Source: Aegilops tauschii subsp. strangulata (Eukaryota; Streptophyta; Magnoliopsida; Poales; Poaceae). From it: DNA of 64,000 nt. The translations under genes and the position numbers were made by a program. Within the stretch, counting starts at the first letter, position 1. Each line of letters begins with the position of its first letter. The notes under the pieces were generated by a model. The model made no database searches, was not told the origin of the DNA, and saw nothing but the letters and a program-made list of their open reading frames with translations. Below, piece by piece: positions 41,991-51,235 of the stretch. Where the stretch lies: positions 51,704,095 to 51,768,094 of the forward strand of contig NC_053037.3 of the NCBI RefSeq assembly GCF_002575655.3, given 5' to 3'.

Positions 41991-44552
41991 AACCAGGTGA
42001 TTCCCGCGCACGGGGTGGAGTCTTGTCGCGCCTGCGTAAATTTGTGTTTATCTGACCTTTTCCCTATGCGAACTGACAGGTGGGACCCACAAGGAACGTG
42101 GTCAATTTAACTAGTCAACATGGTGCCACGCAGACTATTTGGCCGGTCAACAGAGCGCAATCCGATGCTGAACCGTGAGCAAGTGACCATACAATCACCG
42201 CAAAACGTATATAGTGACCGTAATCAGCTTATTCTGAAGTTCGGTGAACGTATTTCGCTTTTCTCTCTGTAGGCCCTCCAAAACTACATCTCTACACGTT
42301 CTCGCATGTTACATCTAACAACTATGTAATACAGCACTACTACTACACTCTAACACAATAAATCATATGTGTTTTTAGTTTTACTAGATATCATATTGTT
42401 ACTTAATTATTCAGTTTGCATACATTAAAATTGCCTTTGAAATGTATGGCCAGTATCATATACCGCGCAGGAAAAATCCCGCCCTTTCCTGTTTAATCGA
42501 GTTTGTATCGATGGATCGTGCGAAACAGCAAAACTATAGTACTATATACAGTACAAGTGATAGTTCACTGGGTCGCCGTGTCGTGTACTCCTCTGTCGTA
42601 AGAGTGGAGCGCTCGCTTCATAAATCTTCTAGTCCCTTTCGCCAACATGTGGGGCATCAAGCTACCGGGTCCACGTGCCATACCGGAATATAGTGCAGAG
42701 CAGCCGGGGTGAAGCACCCAGTCATGGCGTCGGCGTAGTAATGAGCAATGAGGCGTCAAATCACAAAGTTGCACCTTTCCCGCAGTTAAGTTGGAGGGAT
42801 GAAGTAATAATGCTAAAAAAAGAAGTTGGAGGGACGAACCAACCATCATTTCACTCGTTGGTGAATCCGCTTCTCCCTCATCTTCTTCAAGTTAACCACG
42901 TGTTGCTTCTGCCATTGTTCTGCCTCATGTGGGAAGCAGATCGGCTTGGTAAAGCACTGACACGTGGGACCGCATGTTAGCAAACTGCCAGGACAACGTC
43001 CTCTAAAAATAAGAAACCTCCCCCGCCATCCGCGTGGCAAAATCACCTCCTTTTTACTAATCTTGATTCTATAATTTTTTAGATCAATATAATTGAGATT
43101 TGTATAGATAGCACACAGGAGCAAAACCAAGTGGTACGGTTAAGGGCACCACAATGTGTAGCCAAATGTGAAAATAGCTTTTGGCATCGTGGGAACCATT
43201 GTGGACGGTGTTGCCAAAGCCAAAAGGATGGAACCGAAGCTCCCTGACTGGTTGATTGATGGAATAGAAAAATGCAACGTCTCTCCTCTTTCTCTCGTGC
43301 TTGGACGCATGTACAGTATAGAGGACAGCGTCTACTCCCCTGTCCCTTCTATCACAAATCACAAAGCAGTGAGGCATCAAATCACAAAGCACGGACGAAG
43401 CAACCATCATTTCACTCTTCGCTGACTCCGCTTCTCCATCTTCTTCTTCGAGAAACCATCTCACTGCACTAAGCTGGACGGACAACGCTATTGTGTACGA
43501 GTAGTACTAGTACATTTACGTGTCCTTTGGTTCAACGGACTTCCTGGATGCAAATAAGGCGGTTGTCTCGGCTTGCAGGCAGCACTTGCGAATGACTTAC
43601 CGTGGTCTCCCTCAATGGTGTTCTCCGTCGAACGCACTTCGCCAAACCACAACGTTTGAGATATGGTCGACGTCACCGCAATGGGGAAGGAAGTCAAATA
43701 TAGTTACTACCTCCATTTTTTTGTACACAAGGCCAGTATATCAAAATTACAATTTGCAAAAGGCCACTAACACTAATCGAGGCAAAATTGATGGGGTTTG
43801 CCTCGTACTAGCAACCAAGGACATTAATATCCTCTGCATGCATGCGGAAGTGAGAAGGTCGATTTGCATGGCGCTGCATTAATCAAGCGATGAGGAGTGA
43901 GATGGTTAGCTCTTTGGGCTTTGGAGAAAAAAATACGCATTAATTGACACGTGAAACGAGGATTTGTATCGATTAATCCCGCGAAGGAAAACCCCGCCTT
44001 TCTTTTTTAACATTAGTACCCCTAGTACGTAGTACTACGTACTTATCCTATTTGGGTCTAGGCATTGCATTGCCATACTTCGCCACGCATTTTTTCCAAG
44101 CTTGCCTAAAGTTTTCAAAATGAAAAGGAGGTACACTTGCGCACGGCTGTCGCGGTCGCACCGCACCATCACACGGTCGCTCCTGCACGCCGCGGTCGCA
44201 CCGCACCCTCACATGCATAGTCGCTCCTGCACGCCGCAAACCCAACCAAGGGAACGCACCCTCACTGACACGTGCTGTCGCATGTGAACAAACCAAACTC
44301 AGCCATCCTACCACTGACACATAATTTTCGTTCATAGAGTATGTTTATCCAACCACATGTTGGGGAGTATCCGTACGGCCCGTGCGGTGGTCTGTTGGGG
44401 AAGAAGAAGAGGTGAGGAAGAAGGGTTAGGAGACGTAGGATATTCATCCAACCGCCTGAAATGGTAGACTAACCCAAGTCAGGCGACTTGCATAACAATA
44501 TATGTTTTACACAGCAAAATATCCATAAAAACAACAACATAAAGAAAAACTA
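41991..44552. other. Unassigned intergenic region with a diverged direct duplication
   Basis: No gene supported. Two diverged blocks share CCATCATTTCACTC..GAATCCGCTTCTCC (42842 and 43404) and nearby AGCAATGAGGCGTCAAATCACAAAG (42744) / AGCAGTGAGGCATCAAATCACAAAG (43366). At 44145-44240 CGCACCGCACC.TCACA..GTCGCTCCTGCACGCCGC is repeated. TACTACCTCCATTTTTTTGT at 43705 resembles a Stowaway-type MITE end, with no partner seen. Confidence 0.4.
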
Positions 44553-45383
44553 TCACTGCTCGCGGAACGAGACGGCCTCGTCATCTTTGGCTGCCAGCGC
44601 GAACCAGCCGTAATTGCCGACGTGTGTCTCCGCACTGTAGTTGTCCTCGGCCTCCAGCTACTCGTTCACGCGGAGCGTGCGGGCGCTCTGCACGGATGAG
44701 AGCACCGCCCAGTTCAAGTCGAGGACGTCCGGTTCCACCTGTAGGAGGGCCTCGATGGCAGCGGCATCCGCGCGCTCCGCGTCGAGTCGAGCCTCCGCCG
44801 ACCGGTTCAAGTCCAGGACGTCCGGTTCCGCCTGTAGGAGGGCCTCGATGAGAGCGGCATCCGCGCGCTCTGTGTTGAGTTGAGCCTCTGCCGCCCGGTT
44901 CAAGTCCAGGACGTCCGGTTCCGCCTGCAGGACGGCCTCGATGGTAGCGGCATCTGCGCGCTCCGCCTCAAGTTGAGCCTCCGCCGCCCGGTTCACATCC
45001 ACGACATCCGGTTCCGCCTGCAGGAGAGCCTCGATGGCAGCGGCATGCGCGCGCTCCGCGTCGAGTTGAGCCTCTGCCTTTCGGTCCTCCTTTAGTATCG
45101 CCAGGTTGAACCGCTGGTCCGCCTGCACCATGGGGGACTCGGACGCCGGCACGAAATTGACGTCCATCGTCTCATACCCATCGGGGGCCTTCTGCGCCGC
45201 GACCTCCACCATGAACATTGGATCGGCTTCCTGCTCCTCGTAGCTTGGCTCCAGAGAACTCGGGGATTGGCCCGCCGCAAAGCGAGCTTGGGAACGGAGG
45301 TCTCTGGCGCCGACCGCCGCCGCGATTTCTGCGCGGTGCTCTGGCGTTAGCATCTTGTAGTACGTGATCTTGCGGCGCACCAT
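44553..45383 (-). pseudogene. GC-rich single-exon gene with four 31-residue repeats and an in-frame stop
   Basis: The ATG at 45383 has a good context (GCCATGGTG) and opens MVRRKITYYKMLTPEHRAEI. An acidic middle (SYEEQEADPMFMVEVAAQ, GYETMDVNFVPASE) leads to four near-identical 31-residue repeats of the type AEAQLDAERADAA and EALLQAEPDVLDLNR, predicted helical. TAG at 44660-44658 stops the frame, but the same frame continues 34 codons (HVGNYGWFALAAKDDEAVSF) to TGA at 44555-44553 and that tail has normal composition, so the TAG is probably a mutation. Strong third-position G/C, unlike nearby DNA, supports past coding. I do not recognise the family and give no function. It lies outside identified transposons. 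Confidence 0.6.
44712..45083 (-). repeat. 93-bp coding tandem repeat, four copies
   Basis: GTTCAAGTC-type anchors at 44712, 44805, 44898 and 44991 are 93 bp apart, so each unit is exactly 31 codons and keeps frame. The fourth is the most diverged (GTTCACATCC). Confidence 0.9.
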
Positions 45384-45708
45384 GGCTGTTCGGCGAACTA
45401 GGGGACGCTTGATGCGGGCTAGGGGATCGAAAGGTGGGGGAAAGGGGCTGGAGATTAGGTGTGGTTTTAGGGCAGTGGCTGGCGTAGGCCGAGCAGCGAA
45501 GGTTCTGGTGTGAATAGTGGTTCCGGTGACGACCGGTCAATTGGTTTTGACCGTACATCGCTCTTGTCGCCTTCGCGTTGTAGCCCGGCACGCTGGACCC
45601 TCCACGTCGCTCACCGAATGGAACGCGCTTCGTCTTGCGTTTTCACTCGCTTGTGGGACCACAGTTTAGAGCAAACCGACGTCCCTCCCCCTCCCCCGCC
45701 CGCGTCAT

Positions 45709-45740
45709 TTTATGCAGAGTAAATAAAAACAGAGGGAGTA
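45709..45740. mobile_element. Stowaway-type MITE terminal fragment
   Basis: TTTATGCAGAGTAAATAAAA followed by ACAGAGGGAGTA is the inverted form of the TACTCCCTCYGTTTTTATTTACTC ends known from grass Stowaway elements. No partner end was seen, so it is a fragment. Confidence 0.5.
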
Positions 45741-45859
45741 TACTACGGATGAGGATCCCCTGACGTGGTCGAACCCATTGAGTAACTGACATGCGGGGCC
45801 TAGCAAGCATGGGGTCCGCCAGTAAGTGACCGAAAGGGAGGGTAAGGCAGGGATACGTA

Positions 45860-46269
45860 TGTGAAAGGAGCTTCCAATGATATAATTTTCACATTATACA
45901 TCTCATGTACTATTATTCTTGTCAATAGTCAAATGCGGTTTTGAAAAATGCACTAGAGCATGGTTAATAATATAGCCAGTCGATGGCTATAAGGAACTGC
46001 CATGTTATCTATAGCCATCATCTATTATATGCACTCATACAGTAGTGTGGGCTATAAGGTTGGCTATTTCCCGCAAAAAAAATTATAAGGTTGGCTATTG
46101 TATTAGTACTTTTTTCCATCTCCTCTCCATCTCTTTCTTCATATTTATTGTACGTATTTAACTAGGAATGCGTATATAGCTAGGCTCTTGCATGAGAGCT
46201 CAATCCCCTTACTTTTTCACATCTCTCTCCTCCACATAGGCCCTATATAAATGGAAGGAGGGAGTACAA
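45860..46269. other. A/T-rich, MITE-like intergenic stretch
   Basis: Contains repeated TATAGCCA/TGGCTATA words (46002-46100) including a short duplication of ATAAGGTTGGCTATT (46055 and 46085), and a second Stowaway-like end ATGGAAGGAGGGAGTA at 46251-46266, abutting the CACTA terminus. Superfamily not determined. Confidence 0.4.
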
Positions 46270-46485
46270 CACTAGTAGAAAAAGGGCCTATTGTCCCAGT
46301 TGGTAAGGGCCTTTTGTCCTGGTTTTTGAACCGGGACTAAAGGGTTGTTACTAATGCCCTAACCCTTTAGTCCTGGTTCTTACACGAACCGGGACAGATG
46401 GGCCTCCACGTGGCCGCTGCGGCCAGCCCAGGCAGGGGGGCCTTTGGTCCCGGTTGGTGACACCAACCGGGACCAATAGGCATCC
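46270..46485. repeat. CACTA terminus and subterminal palindromes
   Basis: After the CACTAGTAG end come TTGTCCTGGTTTTTGAACCGGGAC, TTTAGTCCTGGTTCTTACACGAACCGGGAC and TTTGGTCCCGGTTGGTGACACCAACCGGGACC in split form: three imperfect palindromes built on CCGGTT/AACCGG. Confidence 0.8.
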
Positions 46486-46649
46486 ACGCGTCAGCATCTG
46501 GCTGGAGCTGAGGTTTTTGTTTTTTTTGAAAGGGGCTGATTTAGGGGTTTTGGGGGTTAATTTAGGTTGTTATTAGGTAGCTATTAGAGAGAAGTGTCCT
46601 CTCTTATATCTCCGTGCTTGGTTTACCAACGCTACGTACTGCTATGCCT

Positions 46650-46790
46650 AAACATGGCTTAGATTGAAGTGAAGGCAACATGTGGTGCATGTCGAAAGTA
46701 ATACTAATCCTAACTTGATCAAGTTTGGATTGTACTACTTTCGACATGCACCACATGCATGTTTCCTTCACTTCAATCCAATCCATGTTC
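46650..46790. repeat. Near-perfect 140-nt foldback
   Basis: ATTGAAGTGAAGG (46663) to AACTT (46716) pairs with AAGTT (46721) to CTTCAAT (46777), with a GATC loop and one 4-base bulge (CATG). The outer 13 bases on each side also pair imperfectly (AACATGG/CCATGTT). The core TGGTGCATGTCGAAAGTA is exact on both arms. It resembles a long microRNA or siRNA precursor. Confidence 0.85.
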
Positions 46791-46984
46791 ATTTCACCCG
46801 CTGATATATAATAACTCTTCGTGCGCGCATCATGCATCATCATATATAATAACAAGTCCTACTAATCATCATCATACAACTTCTACTCGTTATTAATAAC
46901 CAGTCATACGATCATCATCCTCATAGTCATCGAACCAACCCTACTTAATTGTTCTTAGCGCATGATCATCAGTATTAGGTAGGA

Positions 46985-48193
46985 CCGAAATACCCTCTTT
47001 AAGGTAAAATAGCATAAAACAATATAGACCCTGACTCTCCATTATGGAGAATGGAGATCATCCTGTCTCCAATTCTTGCGCTTCACTTCCTTTTGCTTCC
47101 AAGAACCTCCTTGCGACTGTCCATACATTTTTTCCATTATTTGATTTGCATGTCTCCACTTCTTTTAGAAATCCGGTATGGACAGTTGAGATTCGTAGGA
47201 TGACCTGGTTGTATGTTCAAAACATCAAGCCTACCATTCTGATACATCAAATGAAGCACACAATCCTCTGGGATTATCTGTTGAAAAACATAGTAATAAC
47301 TTCATAGTTAGCAATGATGTACTAGTTTTAGAAGTATGCAAAAGATGCATGGATGTCGTAATAGTAAGAAATCTTACCAGGGTATCTCCATAGTAGTTAC
47401 CGTAGTTCAACACGTGCACTAGTGGCACGTATTGACCATAATGTGGAGTAGTTTTACAATAGATATTGTAATTCTCAAGATCAGTACAAAATCTGACCAG
47501 ATGAGTTTTCTCCTTATAAGTTAACTCAGAGCCATCGGTGTAGTAGGTTCTGTCTACCATGTTCCGCACATTGTTTGAACAATCAAAATAAGCTATCAAT
47601 GAAAATAAGTTGTCAACTATTTTGAAATGAACAATATAAATTAGCTAATAACTATTTTTGAGAAACTCACATAGCGGTAGAATTGGAGGCGTATCAACAA
47701 GGACCCAAATGTCCACATTGCCTTGCTCGATGTCAGGATCACCAAGATCCATGGTGACAAGCATACCCTCATCAAAACCATACATCTTGCAAAATGCTTC
47801 CCAATTTTTGCAACCAAAATGGGCTACACTCTCAGAATTATACAGATTTACTTCAAAATCTATATCATGATGGGTCCTTAGGTGAATTTTCTTTGTTTCC
47901 ATACTTTCATGGTCTTCGAAACCCATCCTCTCCAAGACGTAGCGTCTTGATGGCATGGGATAAGCTAGCCGAATTGTAATAGATGAAAAGTACACATTGA
48001 AATAGTTGAAGTCATGCTTAATTACGAAAAAATAACACTTGTCGTCGTTGCGTACCGTTTCAACATCGAAGGTCTCCTCCAGCTTAATACTGAAGCGCCG
48101 ATCTTCGTCCAGGTGAGGCCTGTCGCACTGACCTCAGTCGTCGTGGCACCAGTCGCACTCCCCCGGGAGACTTTCGTCGTCCGAGTACGACAT
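46985..48193 (-). pseudogene. CACTA-encoded gene, three exons, possible B3-like domain, broken
   Basis: Exon 1 (48193-47671) starts MSYSDDES and has a Cys cluster (CDWCHDD, then GQC after an in-frame TGA at 48136-48134). It continues to YFSSITIRLAYPMPSRRYV, HHDIDFEVNLYNSESVAHF and GCKNWEAFCKMYGFDEGMLV, which resembles the C-terminal strand pattern of B3 DNA-binding domains. Donor CTAT|GTGAGT. Exon 2 (47592-47378) has VDRTYYTDGSELTYKEK and YGQYVPLVHVLNYGNYYGDTL, donor CTG|GTAAGA. Exon 3 starts at 47277 (LHLMYQNGRLDVLNIQPG), with an in-frame TAA at about 47138 and a further stop near 47060. The protein type is common in Triticeae CACTA elements; the B3 assignment is a suggestion. Confidence 0.6.
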
Positions 48194-48339
48194 TTCCTAT
48201 GTTCATAATTCAAGTATTAAATGTCTACAATTAAATATATGTACTAAAAAACCTAAGTTAGATCATTATTATTCATCACGGGTTGACTATCGGTTTGTCG
48301 AGTGTTTTCTTGAAAACTCTCAGCTCACGTGGTGTATAC

Positions 48340-48660
48340 ATTCGACCGTTGGTGATGGTCGCTCCTCCATTTGTCCCCGAGTGCATTACACCAATATGTC
48401 TAGCACACGGGAACAAAGGAGAAGCGACCCCCACAACAACAGTCGGGATTCTTCGTCCTCTCATATATATATGGTGGAACTCTCCCCCACTGATTCCTCT
48501 CTGACATTTGCAACCGTCAGTGATGGTATGGTAGCTCCTCCTTTCATTCTCGAGTTCATTACACCAAATTGTCTAGCACACGGGAACGAAGGAGAAGCTA
48601 CCCCCACGACAACAGTCGGGATTCTTCGTCCTCTCATATATGGTGGAGACTCGACAGACT
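48340..48660. repeat. 173-bp direct duplication
   Basis: GTCTAGCACACGGGAAC and ACAACAGTCGGGATTCTTCG recur 173 bp apart (48398/48571 for the first). The blocks diverge at about one base in ten. It lies upstream of the minus-strand gene, probably in its 5' region. Confidence 0.8.
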
Positions 48661-49056
48661 TACAGTCAACCCGAAATATCGTTTAATTATCTTTCTAAAA
48701 GAGGATTTGGCTAGTCTCACCTCGATGTCGGAGGGGGCGGTGACGGGGACGACGGCGGGGATGATGGAGGGGCCGGGGGCTCCTAGATTTCTGCGAAAAC
48801 AAAAACCCTATAAGCTATCAACTAATCATATGCATACGCCTTGCATAGTGCTCTCCAATTTTAGCATTCAAAGTAGGAGTAGTTTTCCACTTTGAGCATT
48901 CAATAAGCAAAATCAAATCACAAAATAAAGTAGTATTCAAATTAGGATGCATTCAATTATAAGCAAAACTACATCATCTCCATGTGTTCGTACATCGTCG
49001 AATATTATCACTAATACACCTCGAATACTATCATACATATAGCATCGCTAGTACAG

Positions 49057-49542
49057 CTAGAACAGTAGCGCCCGACGGGTATCGGCGCGGGCGGTGGACA
49101 CCCAAAGGGACGGAACCATCACAGGATCATAGCTCCAGTGAGATCCCTGAAGAACCTGCCAAGTATTATCGAACCTGCCCTCCAACGCAACCATGTAGCG
49201 ACGGACATGCTGGTCCTCTTCGCAGACACAGTGACGTACCACCTCCGCTGTGTCCGGAAGCCTCGGCACCGTCACTGGCCCACGCGACCGCCACCAAACA
49301 AGGATCGGGTCAACGACGGGCTGGCTCCTCACCAACCTACGCCCACCGGAAGGTAGCACCTCCCAAAACCAGCCCGGCGGAGCCCAGTCCCGGACATGGC
49401 CCCTGTGATCAAGCCGGCCTCCTCCGCCGAGTCGACGACGAGGATGCGGGATAGGCATCGTCGACGTCGATGCGGGATTAATTGCTTGAACTAAAAAATA
49501 AACTAGTTCTATTAATTTTCTTGCTAAAATAAAGTAGTTCAA
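49057..49542 (-). CDS. Unrecognised CACTA-internal ORF
   Basis: A 161-codon frame, minus strand, with a protein-like middle and C-terminus: GRRLVRSQPVVDPILVWWRS, GPVTVPRLPDTAEVVRHCV, CEEDQHVRRYMVALEGRF and NTWQVLQGSHWSYDPVMVPS. The first ~40 residues are low complexity and may be intron or leader, so the start is doubtful. It lies between the B3-like gene and the GC-rich block, same strand, and may be an upstream exon of the same or a neighbouring CACTA gene. No domain recognised. Confidence 0.45.
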   Translation of the reverse strand: MNYFILARKLIELVYFLVQAINPASTSTMPIPHPRRRLGGGGRLDHRGHVRDWAPPGWFWEVLPSGGRRLVRSQPVVDPILVWWRSRGPVTVPRLPDTAEVVRHCVCEEDQHVRRYMVALEGRFDNTWQVLQGSHWSYDPVMVPSLWVSTARADTRRALLF

Positions 49543-49980
49543 CTACTAAGCACTTACTATAAATAAATAAAATAAATTAGTTCTTACTAAAAATAAACTA
49601 CTTATATATATAGTAAAATAAAGTAGTTTTATTAAATCAACTAGTTCAACTACTAATTAAGCACTTACTATAAATAAAATAAAGTAGTACTTACTAAAAT
49701 AAACAACTTCTATAGTAAAATAAAGTAGTTTTATTAAATCAACTAGTTCAACTACTAAGCACTTACTAAAAATAAACTTGTTTAACTAGTTCTATTATAT
49801 TTAACTAGTTCAACACATTTTTTTTCTAAATATGCACATAAATATACATAAATTGACAAAAAAACATCTAATTCAACTAATCTAAAATACATGGAAAAAC
49901 ATCTAATTCAACTAATCTAACTAATTTTATTAAACACTCACTAGTATATATACATGGAAAAAATACATATACAAAAAATG
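49480..49980. repeat. A/T-rich repetitive stretch
   Basis: Words TAAAATAAAGTAGTT, CTAGTTCAACTACTAA and GCACTTACTA recur. A ~99-bp unit (TATAGTAAAATAAAGTAGTT...) is seen at 49608 and 49707, with shorter partial copies around. Confidence 0.7.
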
Positions 49981-49999
49981 AAAAAAAAAAAGGATTCAG

Positions 50000-50295
50000 G
50001 ACGGCGGCGGCTCACAGCGGGGCCGGCCGGCTACGGCGACGGCGGGGGCGTCGACGACGGCGACGGTGGAGGCGGCGGACGGCATCGGCGTGCAGAGGAT
50101 CCGGGCGGGCGCGCGGAGCAGGGCACGGGCGATGGCGACGGCGTTGGCGGTGGACGGCGACGGCATGGGCGGCGGACGGCGTCGGCGTGGGCTCCGGGGC
50201 GGGGGGCGACGGCGATGGCGGGGGCGGCGGACGGCGACGGCGTCGGCGGGGGCGACGGCAACGGCGTCCTCTCCGCGTGCGTCGTCGGGGGCGAA
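50000..50295. repeat. GC-rich GGC/GAC triplet region
   Basis: Imperfect repeats of GGCGACGGCG and GGCGGCGGACGG on the plus strand. All six frames are open and give Arg/Pro or Gly/Asp/Ala low-complexity translations, which is expected for the composition. It may be the CpG-rich 5' end of the minus-strand CACTA genes. Confidence 0.5.
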
Positions 50296-50348
50296 CTGCA
50301 GGATGCAAACCAAAATTTTCACAAGTGTGCCTTATATACATGAAGCTT

Positions 50349-50583
50349 TTGTCCCGGTTCTTGTCACGGACCGGGACAAATGCCCCTCTTTGGTCCCGGT
50401 TGGTGGAAACCAACCGGGACCAAAGGCCTCTTTTCAGCAGCCCAAAGGGCGGGAAGCAGAGGGCTTTGGTCCCGGTTGGTGGCACCAACCGGGACTAAAG
50501 GTTGGGCATTGGTTTCGGTTGGTGCTACCAACCGGGACCAAAGGGGGGCATTGGTCCCGGTTCGTGGCACCAACCGGGACCAA
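50349..50583. repeat. Five CACTA subterminal palindromes
   Basis: Five TTGGTCCCGGTTGG.....CCAACCGGGACCAA-type palindromes at about 50349-50380, 50389-50425, 50465-50500, 50510-50542 and 50550-50583. They match the motif of the left subterminal region at 46440-46480. Confidence 0.85.
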
Positions 50584-50623
50584 TGTCCTGGGCCTGCCAA
50601 AGCCGCGGTGCGGTGGGATGTTT

Positions 50624-50667
50624 AGTCCTACCTCGCTAGCCGAGGAGCGGCATGACCTGTTTATAAG
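50624..50667 (+). promoter_or_regulatory. Possible snRNA-type promoter (USE-like + TATA)
   Basis: AGTCCTACCTCG (50624-50635) resembles the plant Upstream Sequence Element RTCCCACATCG, with TTTATAAG starting at 50660. About 24-25 bp separate them, close to the Pol III spacing known for plant U3/U6/7SL genes rather than the wider Pol II spacing. Two mismatches to the USE make this tentative. Confidence 0.4.
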
Positions 50668-50689
50668 CCCTGCCCCGCCAGCTCCATTG

Positions 50690-50837
50690 AACTCCTCTGA
50701 ACTGCAGGCCTCTGGGCCTAATCTTGCACTGCTATGCCTGTGGGCCTTCTGCGGGCCTGAATCCTGGCCCATGGATGGGTGTCTTGTCGTATTCAGGCCA
50801 TGGTGGCCCAGTAGGTGGCATTTTTTTATTTTTTTCC
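50690..50837 (+). ncRNA. Candidate short transcript downstream of the USE/TATA pair
   Basis: If the promoter is real, transcription would begin about 25 bp after the TATA box and end at the T-run at 50821-50835 (two runs of seven T), giving about 130-145 nt. The body is GC-rich with several GGCC words and no recognised RNA family. This is a hypothesis. Confidence 0.2.
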
Positions 50838-51235
50838 AGTTATTTTGTTTTCTTTTTTGCTTTATTTATTTTATTTTGTTTCTACTTACAACAAAATACT
50901 TATTTATTTTATTTTATTTTGTTTCTAATTACTTATTTATTTTACTTTATGATAATTCTTTTTGCTATTAAAGTTTCTATCAAAAAAAGTTCTTTATGAA
51001 AATTCTTTTTGCTTTTAATGATTTTGAACAGAAAATACTTCGATCATTTTAGTTGCATCAATTTTATATGATTTTAGTTTCAATAATACTAGAGGTTTTT
51101 ATAATGTTTTGAACAGAAAATACTTTGTTAATTTTAGTTTCATAAATTTTATTAAAGTTTATTTTATTTTGTTTCTACTTATATATTTTAATAAAGTTTA
51201 TATTATTTTGTTTCTAATTACTTATTTATTTTATT
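50838..51235. other. A/T-rich transition into the satellite
   Basis: TTTATTTTATTTTGTTTCTA words recur (50863, 50901, 51155, 51195) and AATTCTTTTTGCT.TTAA is repeated at 50952 and 51000. No gene. Confidence 0.5.

Noticed and set aside
41579..42110. His/Thr-rich ORFs in the CA-rich region
   Set aside because: Low-complexity translation of a CA microsatellite-like stretch.
50012..50971. Long overlapping ORFs in the GC-rich triplet region and subterminal palindromes
   Set aside because: All frames on both strands are open because of GC-rich triplet repeats; translations are Arg/Pro or Gly/Asp low complexity, and one runs through palindromic transposon repeats into A/T-rich DNA.
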